Shown here one piece after another: positions 23,133 to 34,889 of a DNA stretch of 64,000 bases. The position numbers were made by a program, and so were the translations under genes. Numbering within the stretch: position 1 is the stretch's first letter; each line of letters begins with the position of its first letter. The stretch lies in assembly GCA_015179125.1 (NCBI GenBank), contig WHVA01000076.1, positions 124,001-188,000 of the forward strand. The letters run 5' to 3'. The DNA is from Gautieria morchelliformis. Its lineage: Eukaryota > Basidiomycota > Agaricomycetes > Gomphales > Gomphaceae. Under the pieces are notes generated by a model, which was given only the letters and a program-made list of their open reading frames with translations, did not search any database and had not been told where the DNA came from.

Positions 23133-25031
23133 TCAACCTATCGAACCAGGCGGGTTCTGCCAACGCTCAGCGATTTTGACTTTGATGGCATCAATAAGTC
23201 CTGATATAATAGTTAAGTAGTAAGTTTATATTGTGACTTTGTTTTCCGTTCGAGGCATAGCCATGGTGTGTCCTGTGACATACCTAACGTTGATGCTCCC
23301 TGGCCTGGGCGAAGATGGTACGTAATAAATGGGCAGTCTTTGCCCTCGACGAGGTCGACGTATTGTTTCTCGATAAATCTGGATGCTTCTTCGAATGTGT
23401 GCCCCTGGTATGCGGGTATCCAGTATTCAAGTGGCAAATAGGATAACTCTTCCTCGAATTTCTCATATTTACTGAAAACCAATACCTGTTGACAATGACT
23501 TGAGCCATGTGTCACAGAATGTGCGTCAGAAAGACGGGAAAACAAGTGGACTCACAATCAAGGCATTGGTCAACCTGCGGGAATTCACTGTTGCTTCAAA
23601 CGAAGCGAGTGATTCGTCCATCACAGTCTGTGTTAGTGTAAGGCCTAGTTATGTCATAGAATAAAAAATAATACACACCATATTCGATTCGTATACCTCT
23701 TGATTATAGTCAGACAATGCAGCAACAAACAAAACGACCTCTGGCGTTCCATAGCGATGAAGACCATGTACAAGGCTGCGCCCGGGGTGCTTCCACGGGA
23801 CTTCTATCAAATGGCAAGTCGCAGAACCAGATTTAAGGATACTCCCGCATAGTCCCGACTCGGACCCTTGCTGGTAACGCAAGATGTCCTCTCCGGTAGG
23901 TATGTAATCCGATGTAAAAATCCTGTCTGCAGCGTCGAGGAAACTGGTCACAAGCCTGGGTGAGAGATCTATAATGATGGAGCGCTTTGGACGCACTAGG
24001 TGGCATTGGGCATAAGAGACCGTCGCGCTTCGAGGCGGCGAACAAGTCGACGTATGGCTGGAGTGTTCCAAAGTATACATATTGCTCGGGATACATCTTC
24101 CATCTTGAAAGGAAGTGAAGCGCCCCAATGAATGAGTACATGTAAAAGATTGGCGGGCAGTTTCATGATGGTCAGTTCTGCGTCTGCTAGCGAAATGGAG
24201 TGAGGAAGATCCGAGGGCATCGCAAGCTCCTCGGCTTCTCTTGCTTTTATGATGGCCTTCATAGAATGGACCACATCATTGATTACCCTTTCGCGGTAGT
24301 ACTCAGAACCCGTTATGTCCTGCTGATTGACCGCATCATGGATCCGCTTCAGCAGGGTTGATTTACCTGCCCTTGGTGCTCCCAATATCAGCATGTCAAC
24401 CTCACCCGCAAGCCCCTCCTTGTACTGGTTCCATGGAGTCGCCAAATTCTGATTTTCTAGAAAACGAGTAAGTGCAGATGCACAGGTGTCGCTCTCTTGT
24501 TGTGGAGTGTTGTGAAATTTGGACAGGAGAGCGATAAGGTGAGTGTGGATGGGAGAGATGGGAGGGACTTGATTTTGTTTCGAGGGTGCTCAGCGTGGTA
24601 CTTGTTAAGGACAGCTATCTCTCACCGTCTACACTGGAACCTGGCCCCGCGATGTGCATGGTATCAATCAAGCTGGTGGCTGCAAACTTGAGTGGGGAAG
24701 AAAAACAATCTAGGCTGCATAGGTAAATTTTAATCACGGAGTATGTAATGATTCTCTGCGGTAAGCATCGAACATACCGAGAAAGTTCAAGCAGGGTAGT
24801 ATATGTCTGGTTCACTTGCTGCCACTCGTCTATAGCTCTTGGTTCTCTGAATATGCCCGCATGTTCCATGATACTCCTGATAGCCTCGAACCTTTTCTGC
24901 ATCTGACTTCTCCGTACGAGATCCAACCCTTTCTCCCCCGCAACACGAACCAGCTTTCGACTGGGACAGCCTGGAGGTCCCCGTGCGATGTTAGAGTATG
25001 CAGGAGACAAGGTCGAGTTTGGCGACGACAT
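23133..25031 (-). CDS. divergent G-protein alpha-like protein lacking GTPase signature residues (about 513 aa)
   Basis: Proposed exons on the minus strand: 24778-25031, 24626-24714, 23997-24588, 23679-23943, 23556-23627, 23284-23485 and 23133-23200, 1,542 nt in frame. The G-alpha fold is recognisable in order. There is a P-loop LILGAPRAGKST, then a helical domain ending SRAICILWNTPAIRRLVRR and ATYFLDAADRIFTSDYIPTGEDIL. After that come the strand before switch II, VVLFVAALSDYNQEVYE, VFSKYEKFEEEL at the NKxD position, and a closing DAIKVKIAERW helix. The DxxGQ box of switch II is replaced by EVPWKH, NKxD by SKYE, the switch I TTG by ESG, and the TCAT box by TYHL. Nucleotide binding may persist through the P-loop, but normal GTP hydrolysis is unlikely. 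The N-terminal 110 residues are unrecognised. The first two junctions are the least certain, including a 37-bp intron at 24,589-24,625. Confidence 0.72.
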
Positions 25032-25992
25032 GGAAAGACCAGGGTTTTCGTCGGTGATATGGGCGACTGATATAGCCCAGTTGTTATGATGACCAGAGGC
25101 ATCAGTCGAGTTACTGGATCGCTCAACATACAGGCTCAAAGGAGATGGGGCCTCAGCCCATGGTAGGACAGCATATGACGGAAATAGAGCACCAAATGAC
25201 CCCCGCGCTGTGGTTGTACCACGCCAAGAGCGCAAGCACTATGGTCCTACACAGCTGGGTGATATTCTAGGTAATAATCACAGTAATCATCGCCGAGGAC
25301 GTGTATGAATGAAAAGCATACTGTACCTAGACATAGAACCACATAATTTAATCGACTTGACTACTCCGAGTCGCAGAAAGAGACAATGGTTGGTAGTGCG
25401 CCGAAATTGCGAAATGATGGCTTCATTGTGAACCATGAGGCTCTGAGGATTCCGAGGCGTTGGATGATCTAGGCCGGTTCACATCACATCATACTTCTAT
25501 CATTCTGAAGTTGTTCCCTGGCCCGCGGTGGTTCTGGGTGTTTTACGTACCTAATTTGCCGAGGTTCGACCAGCAGGATGTACAGTATATAAAATCTTAA
25601 ATCGGTGTTCCCGGCTATTAGAACGCAGACGAAGCTCAATTGTGTGCATAGCCTTATTCGCGTCCAATATTACATAATTGCCCGGAGGCTTGATTTCCGT
25701 GTCCGCAGTTTACCATGGACGTTCGTCTTGCGGCCAGCAGCAAGGTATGGGTAAGCGCCGGTACCGCCAGACCCCGCGGGCTCTACGTTGCGCAACGCGT
25801 AGTTTCACCTTGACTCCTACGTTTAACCCTGCAACTTTCACGCTATTATCAGGTCACTTCTTGCATATGCATCAGTATGCAGCAAGGGGATAAAGACAGA
25901 ACGACTCCACGATGGATTGACATTCCCACTTTTTTTCGTCGAGAATAATCCAGGGCGCGTCCGCAAAAACCTCTTTCTCTGAGCATTACAAG
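25032..25992. other. no gene recognised
   Basis: A spacer of about 1 kb between two divergently transcribed genes. It should hold both promoters. No motif is confidently called. Confidence 0.4.
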
Positions 25993-27947
25993 ATGAACGT
26001 CGAGGAGTGAGGAAATTCACAATTGTGCCTCTGCTTCTGCGTCTAATATTGCCTTTTCCGTGCAGGTTCCGTATCGCAGGACACAAAGCTGTAGACCGCA
26101 TTTGTGATTACTTTTATTCGTTAGAGGAACGCGCGGTTGTATCGAGAGTCGAGCCAGGATATCTGCGTAAAGCACTGCCCGGCAAGTCTGTGATGCTCGT
26201 AACGGTGTCCTCTGACCTAAATACCTGTCTTAGAGCGTGCGCCAGAGCACGGTGAAAAGTTCGACCAGATCGCTGATGATTTTAGAGACCTCATTATACC
26301 TGGTATGTCAAAGCAATATATATGCTGCACACTTCAATGAACAGCATCAAAAGGTCTCACCCACTGGCAACATCCATCATTCTTTGCTTATTTCCCAGCT
26401 GCATGTACTGCAGAGGGCGTCCTTGGAGATCTATACTCAAGCAGCGTCACCAACCCCGGATTCAATTGGTCCTGTAGTCCTGCATGCACAGAGCTTGAAG
26501 CAGTTGTCATGGATTGGACCGCTAAATTGTTTGGCCTCAGCGAGGCTTTCCTCAACACGTCTGGAGTCGGAGGGGGTGTCATACAGACTACGGCCTCTGA
26601 TTCGGCGCTTACAGCTGTTGTTGCTGCACGGTCTCGATACACCCGCCTCCATCCTGAGGTTGCCATAGAAGATCTGGTCGTGTACGTGACGACACAGACA
26701 CATAGTATAGGAACCAAAGCTGCCCTTATTCTTGGCCTCTCATGCCGGCCATTGGAGGTCAAACGAGAGGATGAGTACGCACTTCGGGGAGATATTTTGG
26801 AGGCTGCCATTCTAGAAGACAAGGCTAATGGCAAGCATCCTTTCATCTTGAGTAAGTGTCAAACCATGACCATGATATAAGTACGTGAACCCCCCTTTAC
26901 AACACTTAGTTGCTACCGTGGGGACGACAAGTACTGGCGCAATTGATAAAATCAACGAGTTAGGTGATATCGGTGAGTCACGAGAAGCATATATCTCAGT
27001 GTTTTGCCTCTGCTAATTAATCCCTTGACGCCTTAAGTTCAGGAGCATGGCCTATGGCTACATGTAGATGGCGCCTGGGCTGGCGTCGCGCTGGCGTGTC
27101 CAGAGTACCGGGAATTATGCCAGCTCGAAGCCATCAATAAATATGCTCAATCTCTCTGCATCAATTTGCACAAGGTTAGATATATTAAACGATATGGCTT
27201 TTGTTTCTAAACATTTGCAGTGGGGACTAGTGAATTTCGACGCGTCGACGCTCTGGGTCCGTGATCGTACACTGTTGACGGACGCATTGGACGTTACACC
27301 GGAATTTCTGAGGACACGCGCAAGCAAGGAATGTGAGCGCATTCATCACAAGCTTCGAGGATTCTTCGCCCGGATTAATGTTTTTGGCTAGCGACGGTCA
27401 TCGATTATCGAAACTGGCAATTGGGCCTTGGGCGCCGATTCCGTTCCCTGAAAGTGTGGTTCGCGCTACGAAGCTACGGCGTGCAGGGCTTCCGAAACCA
27501 TTTGCGAAAGGTCCGTGAAAGCCTCTCTGTAAATCTTACATCTTACACTCTCTACAGGGAGTTAAGCTATCCAAGCGATTCTCGGCTCTCGTGGAAGCCT
27601 CCTCTCAATTTGAGCTTGTTGTGCGGCCCTCCATCGCACTAAACGTCTTCCGACTCGCACCTTACGATAGTGTGGCCAATGGCACCAATGATATTTCATC
27701 TCTCAACCTACTTAATCGCATATTTCACCGTCGACTGTCCTCTACTGATTTGTTCCTCACACAAACAGAAGTAAACGGCGTTTTCTGTATTCGATTTGCC
27801 GTGGGAGCTGCCCGTACACAAGAAAAACATATAGATATGGCATGGGAGGTGCTGTGTGCTGAGGCAGGACCTGCGGTGGAGGAGTGGACTAGCACCCTAA
27901 CGCAACGTTCACTTGATACTAAAGGACTAAAGGGTCATGATGAATAG
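25993..27947 (+). CDS. aromatic-L-amino-acid decarboxylase (group II PLP enzyme, 505 aa)
   Basis: Removes CO2 from an aromatic amino acid (tyrosine, DOPA, tryptophan or 5-hydroxytryptophan) to give the amine, using pyridoxal phosphate; the exact substrate cannot be read from sequence. Exons are 25993-26006, 26066-26181, 26234-26302, 26354-26851, 26910-26972, 27038-27174, 27221-27332, 27392-27510 and 27558-27947, 1,518 nt in frame. Family blocks are continuous: [86 protein letters not shown], then [18 protein letters not shown] with the Schiff-base lysine at residue 299 (last codon of exon 6). [22 protein letters not shown] and LRSYGVQGF follow. Intron 2 (26,182-26,233) is GC-AG with donor GCAAGT. 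Length and motifs argue for a working cytosolic enzyme. Confidence 0.95.
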
Positions 27948-27954
27948 TTATTTA

Positions 27955-28105
27955 TACTGAATCCCATAAAATCCCTCACGTCCCGAATCCCAGGACTCCC
28001 ATAGAATCCCTCACGTCCCCAATCCCAGGACTCCCATAGACTCCCTCACCCTAATCCCATAGAATACCTCACATCTCCAATCCCATAGAATACCTCATAT
28101 CTCCG
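27955..28105. repeat. imperfect minisatellite just after the decarboxylase gene
   Basis: About four to five imperfect copies of a unit built from AATCCCATAGAATCCCTCAC plus a GTCCCC/ATCTCC-type spacer. It lies within the likely 3' UTR or just beyond. Confidence 0.8.
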
Positions 28106-28955
28106 GAATATATATGTGTGAATACTGTAGCCGCCAATGGCAATCACGCGTCACGGCGCCCCTTGAGCCGAGCCATTTTGGGCGCTTGTAACGCATCACG
28201 GTGGCTTCTGAGCCTTCATCCAGTCGGTCGCGTCACGGCGGTAAGATATTTAGGGTGTACTTAATAGCTGCTTTACAGTGGCTTTTGTGTGATGCTCCAT
28301 CCAGAACAAATTGCTGTAGACCGAGTAGGTTGTCTTTTGTACATCCCTCTACCTCCCGGTCCATCTTCGGCATCGGTCTGTCTGAGCCATATTGGGTGTG
28401 TCACGCATCACACGGACCCTTGAACCGGAAGTTCCGCGTCACGCAAAATATCGTTGAGCCATTGGTAGCTCGTCCTTCAAGTTTTGCCAAGACCTACCAT
28501 CAAGCCGTCAACAAGGTCTCTCCGGTTCGAGCTCAGCCAAGGCCATTGAAGTGGCACCACGGAGTAAGTGCTTACCACAAGTAGTATCAAGCTGCTTGCT
28601 AAGTTAACATTTATACCGAACTGATCCGGAGACCGGCGCGGCGAGTGTGACGTGTGTCATCTACTAGTACCTCTTCTGATGATAAGCTTCTGAGAACGGT
28701 AAATAATGTTCCGACCACCGGCGGGTAAGTGTCCCTGTTCTCATGCGAGGGGGAGCTGCCAGGAGCAGAATAACACGAGTTCACGTTGCCGATGAGCCGA
28801 CTGCTATACGTACCCTTTTTTACGGCTTGACGTCCCGACGGCCCAAGCGGAAGACGCCCAGTCAGCAGCGGTTGCAGTGACTATACTAGTATAGACTACA
28901 GCCGGAGTCATGCCACGCCGCCAGGAAAGTGTGTGACGAGGTCGCATAATGGGGG
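28106..28955. other. no gene recognised
   Basis: One open frame (28,201-28,584) without family features. Presumably carries the upstream region of the next gene. Confidence 0.4.
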
Positions 28956-31165
28956 ATGCCTGCGCTCCTTTACCAGGTCACCCCAGTGGTGATGAACATC
29001 AATTCTCTTCTCCCAGTCCGACCTACTTCGGAAGAAGAACAAGATGTTGAAAAGACTGTTACGCTCACTGAACACGATGAAGACGACATTTACGATCGAT
29101 TTTCCAGAGGAAGGAAGCGTGCCATAGTAGCTGTGATCACTTTTGCTGCCCTCCTAGCACGTGAGTATTGATGTTACTGTCACCACACGGTCATCCATCC
29201 ATCATCAGTTCTACCACTTGGCTCACTCTTTTCTATATTTTTTCAGCATTTGCATCATCCTCATTTCTTCCCTCAATACCCCAAATATCCTCTGAGCTGC
29301 GTGTAAGCCAAGCGGTCATAAAGTAACTAGTCCTTCTTTCTTGAACCTTATTCTTTCATGATTCGTTCTGACAGCTGTCTATCAGTTACACTGTAGCCGT
29401 CTACCTGATCGTGATCGGCGTGGCTCCTCTGGGTTGGTCGCCTTATTCTACCTATTGCAAGTGTTTCTTCACTGTAAACTCCGGAGATATGTCTGACACC
29501 GCGTCGCTACCCCTGACTCGTCCAACTCGAAGATGGCAGACAGCGGATATATCTAACTTCCCTTCCTATATTCGTTGCTGGTTCCGTAGGCGTCGCAGAG
29601 TCAAATTCTCTGGTAGCTTTGATCCTAGCCCGAACGGTTCAGGTACTTGCCAGAAGGCAGTCTGGTCTGTTTCATATTTCTGACTGGTGAATCAGGGCGC
29701 CGGGGCTAGCAGCGTGTTGGCAGTAGGTGCAGGTTCGATCGGTGATATTTATAGGCCTACGGAGCGCGGGAGGGCAATGGGGGCATTCTATGCGGTCGGT
29801 GCCACTCCAACCGACTCATCTCGCATTCACTCGTTTGACTTTAGGGAGCTGTCCTTGGCCCCGCGATCTCTCCCGTTGTTGCTGGTATCATGACACAGCA
29901 AGTCCAACATATTCCCATTAACAGGCTTGAAGTCAACGCCGGTCTTTAATTGCACAGATATGCCCGTGGTAATCGGGGGAGCTGGCGGGCCTTTCAATAT
30001 CTCCTTGCGGCCATGGGGACATGTTCATTCCTTTCGATACTCTTTTTCCTACCAGAAACAAGCCATTCGCGCAGAGCGGACAGTCTAAGTGCAAGCCAAC
30101 CTGGTGAAGATAAGACACCACAGAGTCGAAAGCAATGGGGATGGGTCTGGCTGAACCCATTGAGACCCTTGGCCTTACTCAAGTATCGCAACGTCCTAGC
30201 TATCGTTAGTGAATTACTTCATTTGGTGGTCAGCCATTGTTGAATCCCTTGACCAGAGCATGACATCCTCATTTGTCTTACTCACTACATATTGTACGTC
30301 TGCCAGCGTGCGGGACCCAGTGCCTTCTGCTCATAGAAAGGGCTAATGCGCAGGTCTCCTGGTACCCCTGACCTACACACTGGTTAGTTGTTAGGTACGT
30401 ATCTGCAACATAAGTATAACAGAGTTTCTGCTCCCAGGGTCCTCGATATGGAATTGAAAATGAAGCTATCCTCGGTACACTCTACCTTGCACCGGGATTT
30501 GGTAATATCGGTGCGCTTGAGTCTAATTGGCGGCGGTCAAGTTTTGGATTTTACTCAATCGAGGTATTAGTTGGGTCCAGGGTGTCCGGATACGTCTCCG
30601 ACGCCACTGTCGCTCGTTGGATCAAACGTCGTTCCAATGAATTCGTCCCAGAAGATCGTCTCCGAGCAGCTCTGGTATCCGGAGCACTAACACCTCTTAC
30701 TCTGCTTGGTGTTGGATTCACCATGCAATTCTGGACGAGCACCGGAGGGCTCGCAATGAGTTTGGTTTTGTTGTTCTTGAATGGGGTTGGGGTGAGTTTT
30801 CGCTGTTATGTTGCGTCTTTAATGGACAGGTATTAATTGACGCCAGCTAATGGGCATACTCGCTGTGTGCAACACTTATCTTGTTGACGTGATGCAGGAC
30901 AGGTCAGCGGAGGTCATCGCCACGAACAAGTATGCATCCATACTGTATATTGCGCTGGTATCCCTTTCTCACGGCTTTTATTAGCTGTCTGCGATATATC
31001 GCTTCTGCAGGTGCATCCGCTGCCGTCTTACCCATTATCCAAAAGATTGGCATTGCAGCTACCAACGCTATCGCAACAGGCTTCTCTGTAACGGGCTTCG
31101 CACTAATGTGTGCGACGATTAAGTATGGCAAGAGTTGGAGGGAGGTCTCCCATTCCCGAGTCTAG
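28956..31165 (+). CDS. MFS transporter, DHA1 drug:H+ antiporter type (about 491 aa)
   Basis: A proton-driven exporter of drugs, polyamines or similar compounds in the plasma membrane. Thirteen exons fit: 28956-29160, 29247-29302, 29375-29456, 29533-29642, 29696-29794, 29845-29897, 29958-30204, 30257-30293, 30354-30382, 30438-30510, 30571-30791, 30847-30929, 30985-31165. The total is 1,476 nt in frame. An acidic N-terminal tail precedes TM1 (AIVAVITFAALLA). TM2 (SISYTVAVYLIVIG), the loop-2/3 motif seen as YYGRQRIYL, the motif C area (GTIGDIY-like: GSIGDIYRPTERGRAMGAF) and the mid-protein loop (FFLPETSHSRR) are visible, followed by the second six-TM half. Two introns, 29,457-29,532 and 29,898-29,957, are GC-AG. 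An alternative start at 28,992 gives 480 aa. The last 143 bp of the gene recur at 34,017 because of the duplication described below. Confidence 0.88.
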
Positions 31166-31895
31166 ACCATGGGGACTGGAGGTAGTACTATATAGGGATT
31201 TTCCTGTGACCTCGTATACACGGCTGCACTAGAGTTCAATGCTGAATCAACATATACCAAGTTGGAAGCCACGGGCGGGAACTTGCAACGTTTGGGCTTA
31301 CATATTATGTTCCGTTAATTTGCCAGGTAGTATTAATGCAAGGCACACCATCATTATGTATGTGTGAGATGGCTTCGCTGCGCTATACTTTACTGTACGA
31401 AATTAGATTACTGCAATTGTAGTACTACCAGCTCGAGTTCCTTACGCGGCGCGCATTAACTTGAGCGCGTGATGGCGACCGGTAATGAAGCGATGCATTA
31501 CTTGAGAGACTACCTAACCATTATATACATGAATGGATAGGGAAGCGGGGATTTCATGAGATAAAAAGAGTCCGGGCGGCGCGGCGAAGCCACGTTGTTA
31601 CAGAGATAAGCTAAAAACATGAGTTCACAACAGAATCAGGGCCTGCAAGACGACGGGATATTTGCGTCAGAGGACCAGCGTCCCATCCCCTGAATAACGT
31701 TGTCGGGAACGCCAGCGAGTGCGAGGGATGTGGCCTCGGAGGAAATGTCTGCCGACATCGTGGCCGAGCGCGGAGCGGAGGCGGGAGACGAACCAGGCGG
31801 TGGGCGGAAGTAGAAGCTACCGAAGCGGTATTCGCCTTCGGTGCATGTGATTCATACGGGGGAGATGGCCGCGACGAAGAAGAGTGTGCTAACTT
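31166..31895. other. spacer upstream of the second MFS gene
   Basis: Shared by both duplication units. No gene is supported; overlapping GC-rich frames at 31,611-31,931 have no family features. It presumably holds the promoter of the gene starting at 31,896. Confidence 0.45.
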
Positions 31896-33637
31896 ATGTC
31901 GCTCAACGAGGATCACAGAATGGAGCAACATCGAGGATCACCGCACAAGAGGCGCGTGACTCCACTCCCGAAGCTGCAGCTTTCCGTGCTCTTGTACCTG
32001 CTGCTGGCCGAGCCTATAACATCGACGGTCATCCTGCCGTTCATTGTCCAGGTGTGTACCAGCGATAAACCATGTTTCGCGAGTAGCAGCATAACATCAA
32101 TTTCAAAGCTTGTGGAAGAGACCGGTATTACTGGTGGAGATGTGTCCAAAGTAGGCTATTATGCAGGTCTCGTGGTATGTATCGTCCAGGATTTAGGCCC
32201 CACCCAACACTATTAAGGCTCCAATCCTACAGGAATCTATATTCTTTTTCATAGAAGCTCTCATGATCCTGCAATGGGGTCGACTTTCAGACCGAATTGG
32301 TCGTAGACCCATACTGCTCACGGGCTTGTTTGGTCTAGGCATTTCTATGCTATGCTTCGGACTGTCACGGACATTCTGGTCTGTTGTCGCGAGTCGAGCA
32401 CTCGCTGGTGCTCTGAACGGTAACGCAGGCGTGATCAAGTGTATGTTAAGCGAGATCACAGACGATACCAACCTGGATAGAGGCCTTTCATTTATACCTA
32501 TTGTTTGGTCCGTTGGCAACACACTAGGGTCAGTGTCGCCGCTAGATCCTACTAGGGGGAGCTGACAAGGTGGCTAGGCCATTAATCGGTGGATCACTAC
32601 AACACCCCTACGAGAGGTTTGGTGCCATATTTAGATCATCAACATTCTGGCAAACATACCCTTATTTTTTGCCATGTGTGACGGCTGCGGTGTACTCGAC
32701 ATCCGCGTTCTTTCTCGCCTTTATTCTATTGAAGGAGGTTCGTCTCCTCATTCTTTTGTAATATGTTTTACCAAGTCTCCAGGTTGCAGACCTGTCCAGC
32801 CCTTATCATTCGCCAGTCACAGATTCCGGGTCGAACGTCGCAATTGAGTGGAGTTGACGATATTACACCAATGGCGGTCACCGAGTGCTCCCCACTCATC
32901 CCGCCACCTAAAATTAAACCCAAGCACGTTTCACTGCGCGATCTCCTCACCTCACGTGTTCTGGTGGTTATCCTAAATTATGCACTCCTTGCACTAGCCG
33001 ACATGGCCTTTACCGTATTGCTGCCCGTTTATCTTAGTACGCCGATCTCAAATGGTGGGCTTGGCATGTCGCCTTCTCTCACCGGTGTCTGTCTTGCTGG
33101 GTTTGGGATTGTAAATGGTGTAGTATCGATCCTCCTTTTTGTACCAATCCACAGAAGGATCGGCACAAGGGCAATATTATGGAGTTGCGAAGCAGCCTTT
33201 ATTGCCTGTTTCGCTTTGTTTCCTGTGATGAATAAGCTGGCGAGAGACCACGATGGCTTGTGTCTGAGTGTCTGGATCGTCTTCCTAGTCCAGCTTGCAT
33301 TAGGGACGCTGCCAAGTATGGCATTCAGTGAGTCCCAATAATTCTGTTATTCCTTTCCTCTTAAATTATGCATATGATAGGCGCCACGTTTATTTTCCTT
33401 ACATCTGCCGTGCCCTCTCGCTCGGCACTAGGGGCCACGACTGGTCTTGCACAGACAGTGGCATCTACTATGCGTGCTATCGGTCCTGCGGGGGCAACTT
33501 CCTTGTTCGCCCTGTCCGTTGAACATAACCTACTTGGAGGGACACTTGTGTATTGGGTACTTTGCCTTGTTTCAGCGGGCGGAACGCTGGCGGCTACGAG
33601 GTTACCAGCCATGCCATGGCGTAGGCCGGGAGAATGA
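31896..33637 (+). CDS. MFS transporter, zinc-induced-facilitator-like (ZIFL) type, copy a (490 aa)
   Basis: A membrane exporter of the DHA1 superfamily resembling the ZIFL group. Exons 31896-32051, 32109-32174, 32233-32528, 32578-32737, 32790-33327 and 33381-33637 give 1,473 nt in frame. TM1 carries PLPKLQLSVLLYLLLAEPIT. The signature after TM2 is strong: FFFIEALMILQWGRLSDRIGRRPILL, including the G-x-L-S-D-R-I-G-R-R-P motif. ALNGNAGVIKCMLSEITD, an LGPLIGG junction across intron 3, then ETCPALI at the mid loop and the second six-TM half follow. It ends MPWRRPGE. Substrates in this group include metals, chelators and drugs; not determinable here. Copy b lies exactly 2,994 bp downstream and differs in very few bases. 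Confidence 0.9.
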
Positions 33638-34016
33638 GGGAGAAGGAGTAAAGTAGATGGCATGTCAGGTATAACAGGTGGTCTGGGTAAGGGACGGAAT
33701 AGCTTCTGAGGCACTGACAAAGCTGTGGCTGCACCGTTTCTAACTTTGAGAACTGGCATGTAGAACTTATACCAAACCTGTATTCTCGTTTTCATACACC
33801 GGGACATTACTGTAAGGAATTATGTTTATACACCTTGTTGGGGATCTTAGTACGATCACACATAAACGGCCCAGTGAAAATCGACTTGAACCGCTCCATA
33901 AGTGTGTTACAACCAAGCACCATGCTACTGTAGTAGGTGCAGTTTGCATGATTCTGCAAGGATTGGAGAGATTTTGCAGGGTCGCAGGGTATATAGGTAG
34001 CATGCTGGCAGTGGGG

Positions 34017-34159
34017 CCGTCTTACCCATTATCCAAAAGATTGGCATTGCAGCTACCAACGCTATCGCAACAGGCTTCTCTGTAACGGGCTTCGCACTAA
34101 TGTGTGCGACGATTAAGTATGGCAAGAGTTGGAGGGAGGTCTCCCATTCCCGAGTCTAG
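34017..34159 (+). pseudogene. orphan 3' end of the first MFS gene
   Basis: A copy of the last 143 bp of the MFS gene that ends at 31,165. It lacks all other exons and any start, so it is a by-product of the duplication. Confidence 0.92.
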
Positions 34160-34889
34160 ACCATGGGGACTGGAGGTAGTACTATATAGGGATTTTCCTG
34201 TGACCTCGTATACACGGCTGCACTAGAGTTCAATGCTGAATCAACATATACCAAGTTGGAAGCCACGGGCGGGAACTTGCAACGTTTGGGCTTACATATT
34301 ATGTTCCGTTAATTTGCCAGGTAGTATTAATGCAAGGCACACCATCATTATGTATGTGTGAGATGGCTTCGCTGCGCTATACTTTACTGTACGAAATTAG
34401 ATTACTGCAATTGTAGTACTACCAGCTCGAGTTCCTTACGCGGCGCGCATTAACTTGAGCGCGTGATGGCGACCGGTAATGAAGCGATGCATTACTTGAG
34501 AGACTACCTAACCATTATATACATGAATGGATAGGGAAGCGGGGATTTCATGAGATAAAAAGAGTCCGGGCGGCGCGGCGAAGCCACGTTGTTACAGAGA
34601 TAAGCTAAAAACATGAGTTCACAACAGAATCAGGGCCTGCAAGACGACGGGATATTTGCGTCAGAGGACCAGCGTCCCATCCCCTGAATAACGTTGTCGG
34701 GAACGCCAGCGAGTGCGAGGGATGTGGCCTCGGAGGAAATGTCTGCCGACATCGTGGCCGAGCGCGGAGCGGAGGCGGGAGACGAACCAGGCGGTGGGCG
34801 GAAGTAGAAGCTACCGAAGCGGTATTCGCCTTCGGTGCATGTGATTCATACGGGGGAGATGGCCGCGACGAAGAAGAGTGTGCTAACTT

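Larger units (their letters stand above)
31023..34016 (+). repeat. tandem duplication unit 1 (2,994 bp)
   Basis: Unit 1 runs from within the last exon of the first MFS gene through a whole second MFS gene to a family B LTR fragment. It is followed directly by unit 2 with the same sequence. The constant offset of 2,994 bp holds for every matching position checked. Confidence 0.95.

Noticed and set aside
23996..24141. Frameshift in the G-alpha-like gene
   Set aside because: A 53-bp intron at 23,944-23,996 joins ATYF-LDAADRI in frame and gives the expected motif, so no mutation is needed.
24615..25235. A separate gene of 206 codons upstream of the G-alpha-like exons
   Set aside because: It has no ATG at its listed start, and its 3' part joins the next exons in frame, so I treated it as the N-terminus of the same gene.
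29411..29683. First MFS gene as a pseudogene
   Set aside because: The apparent break disappears once GC-AG introns are allowed; the 13 exons then sum to a multiple of three.
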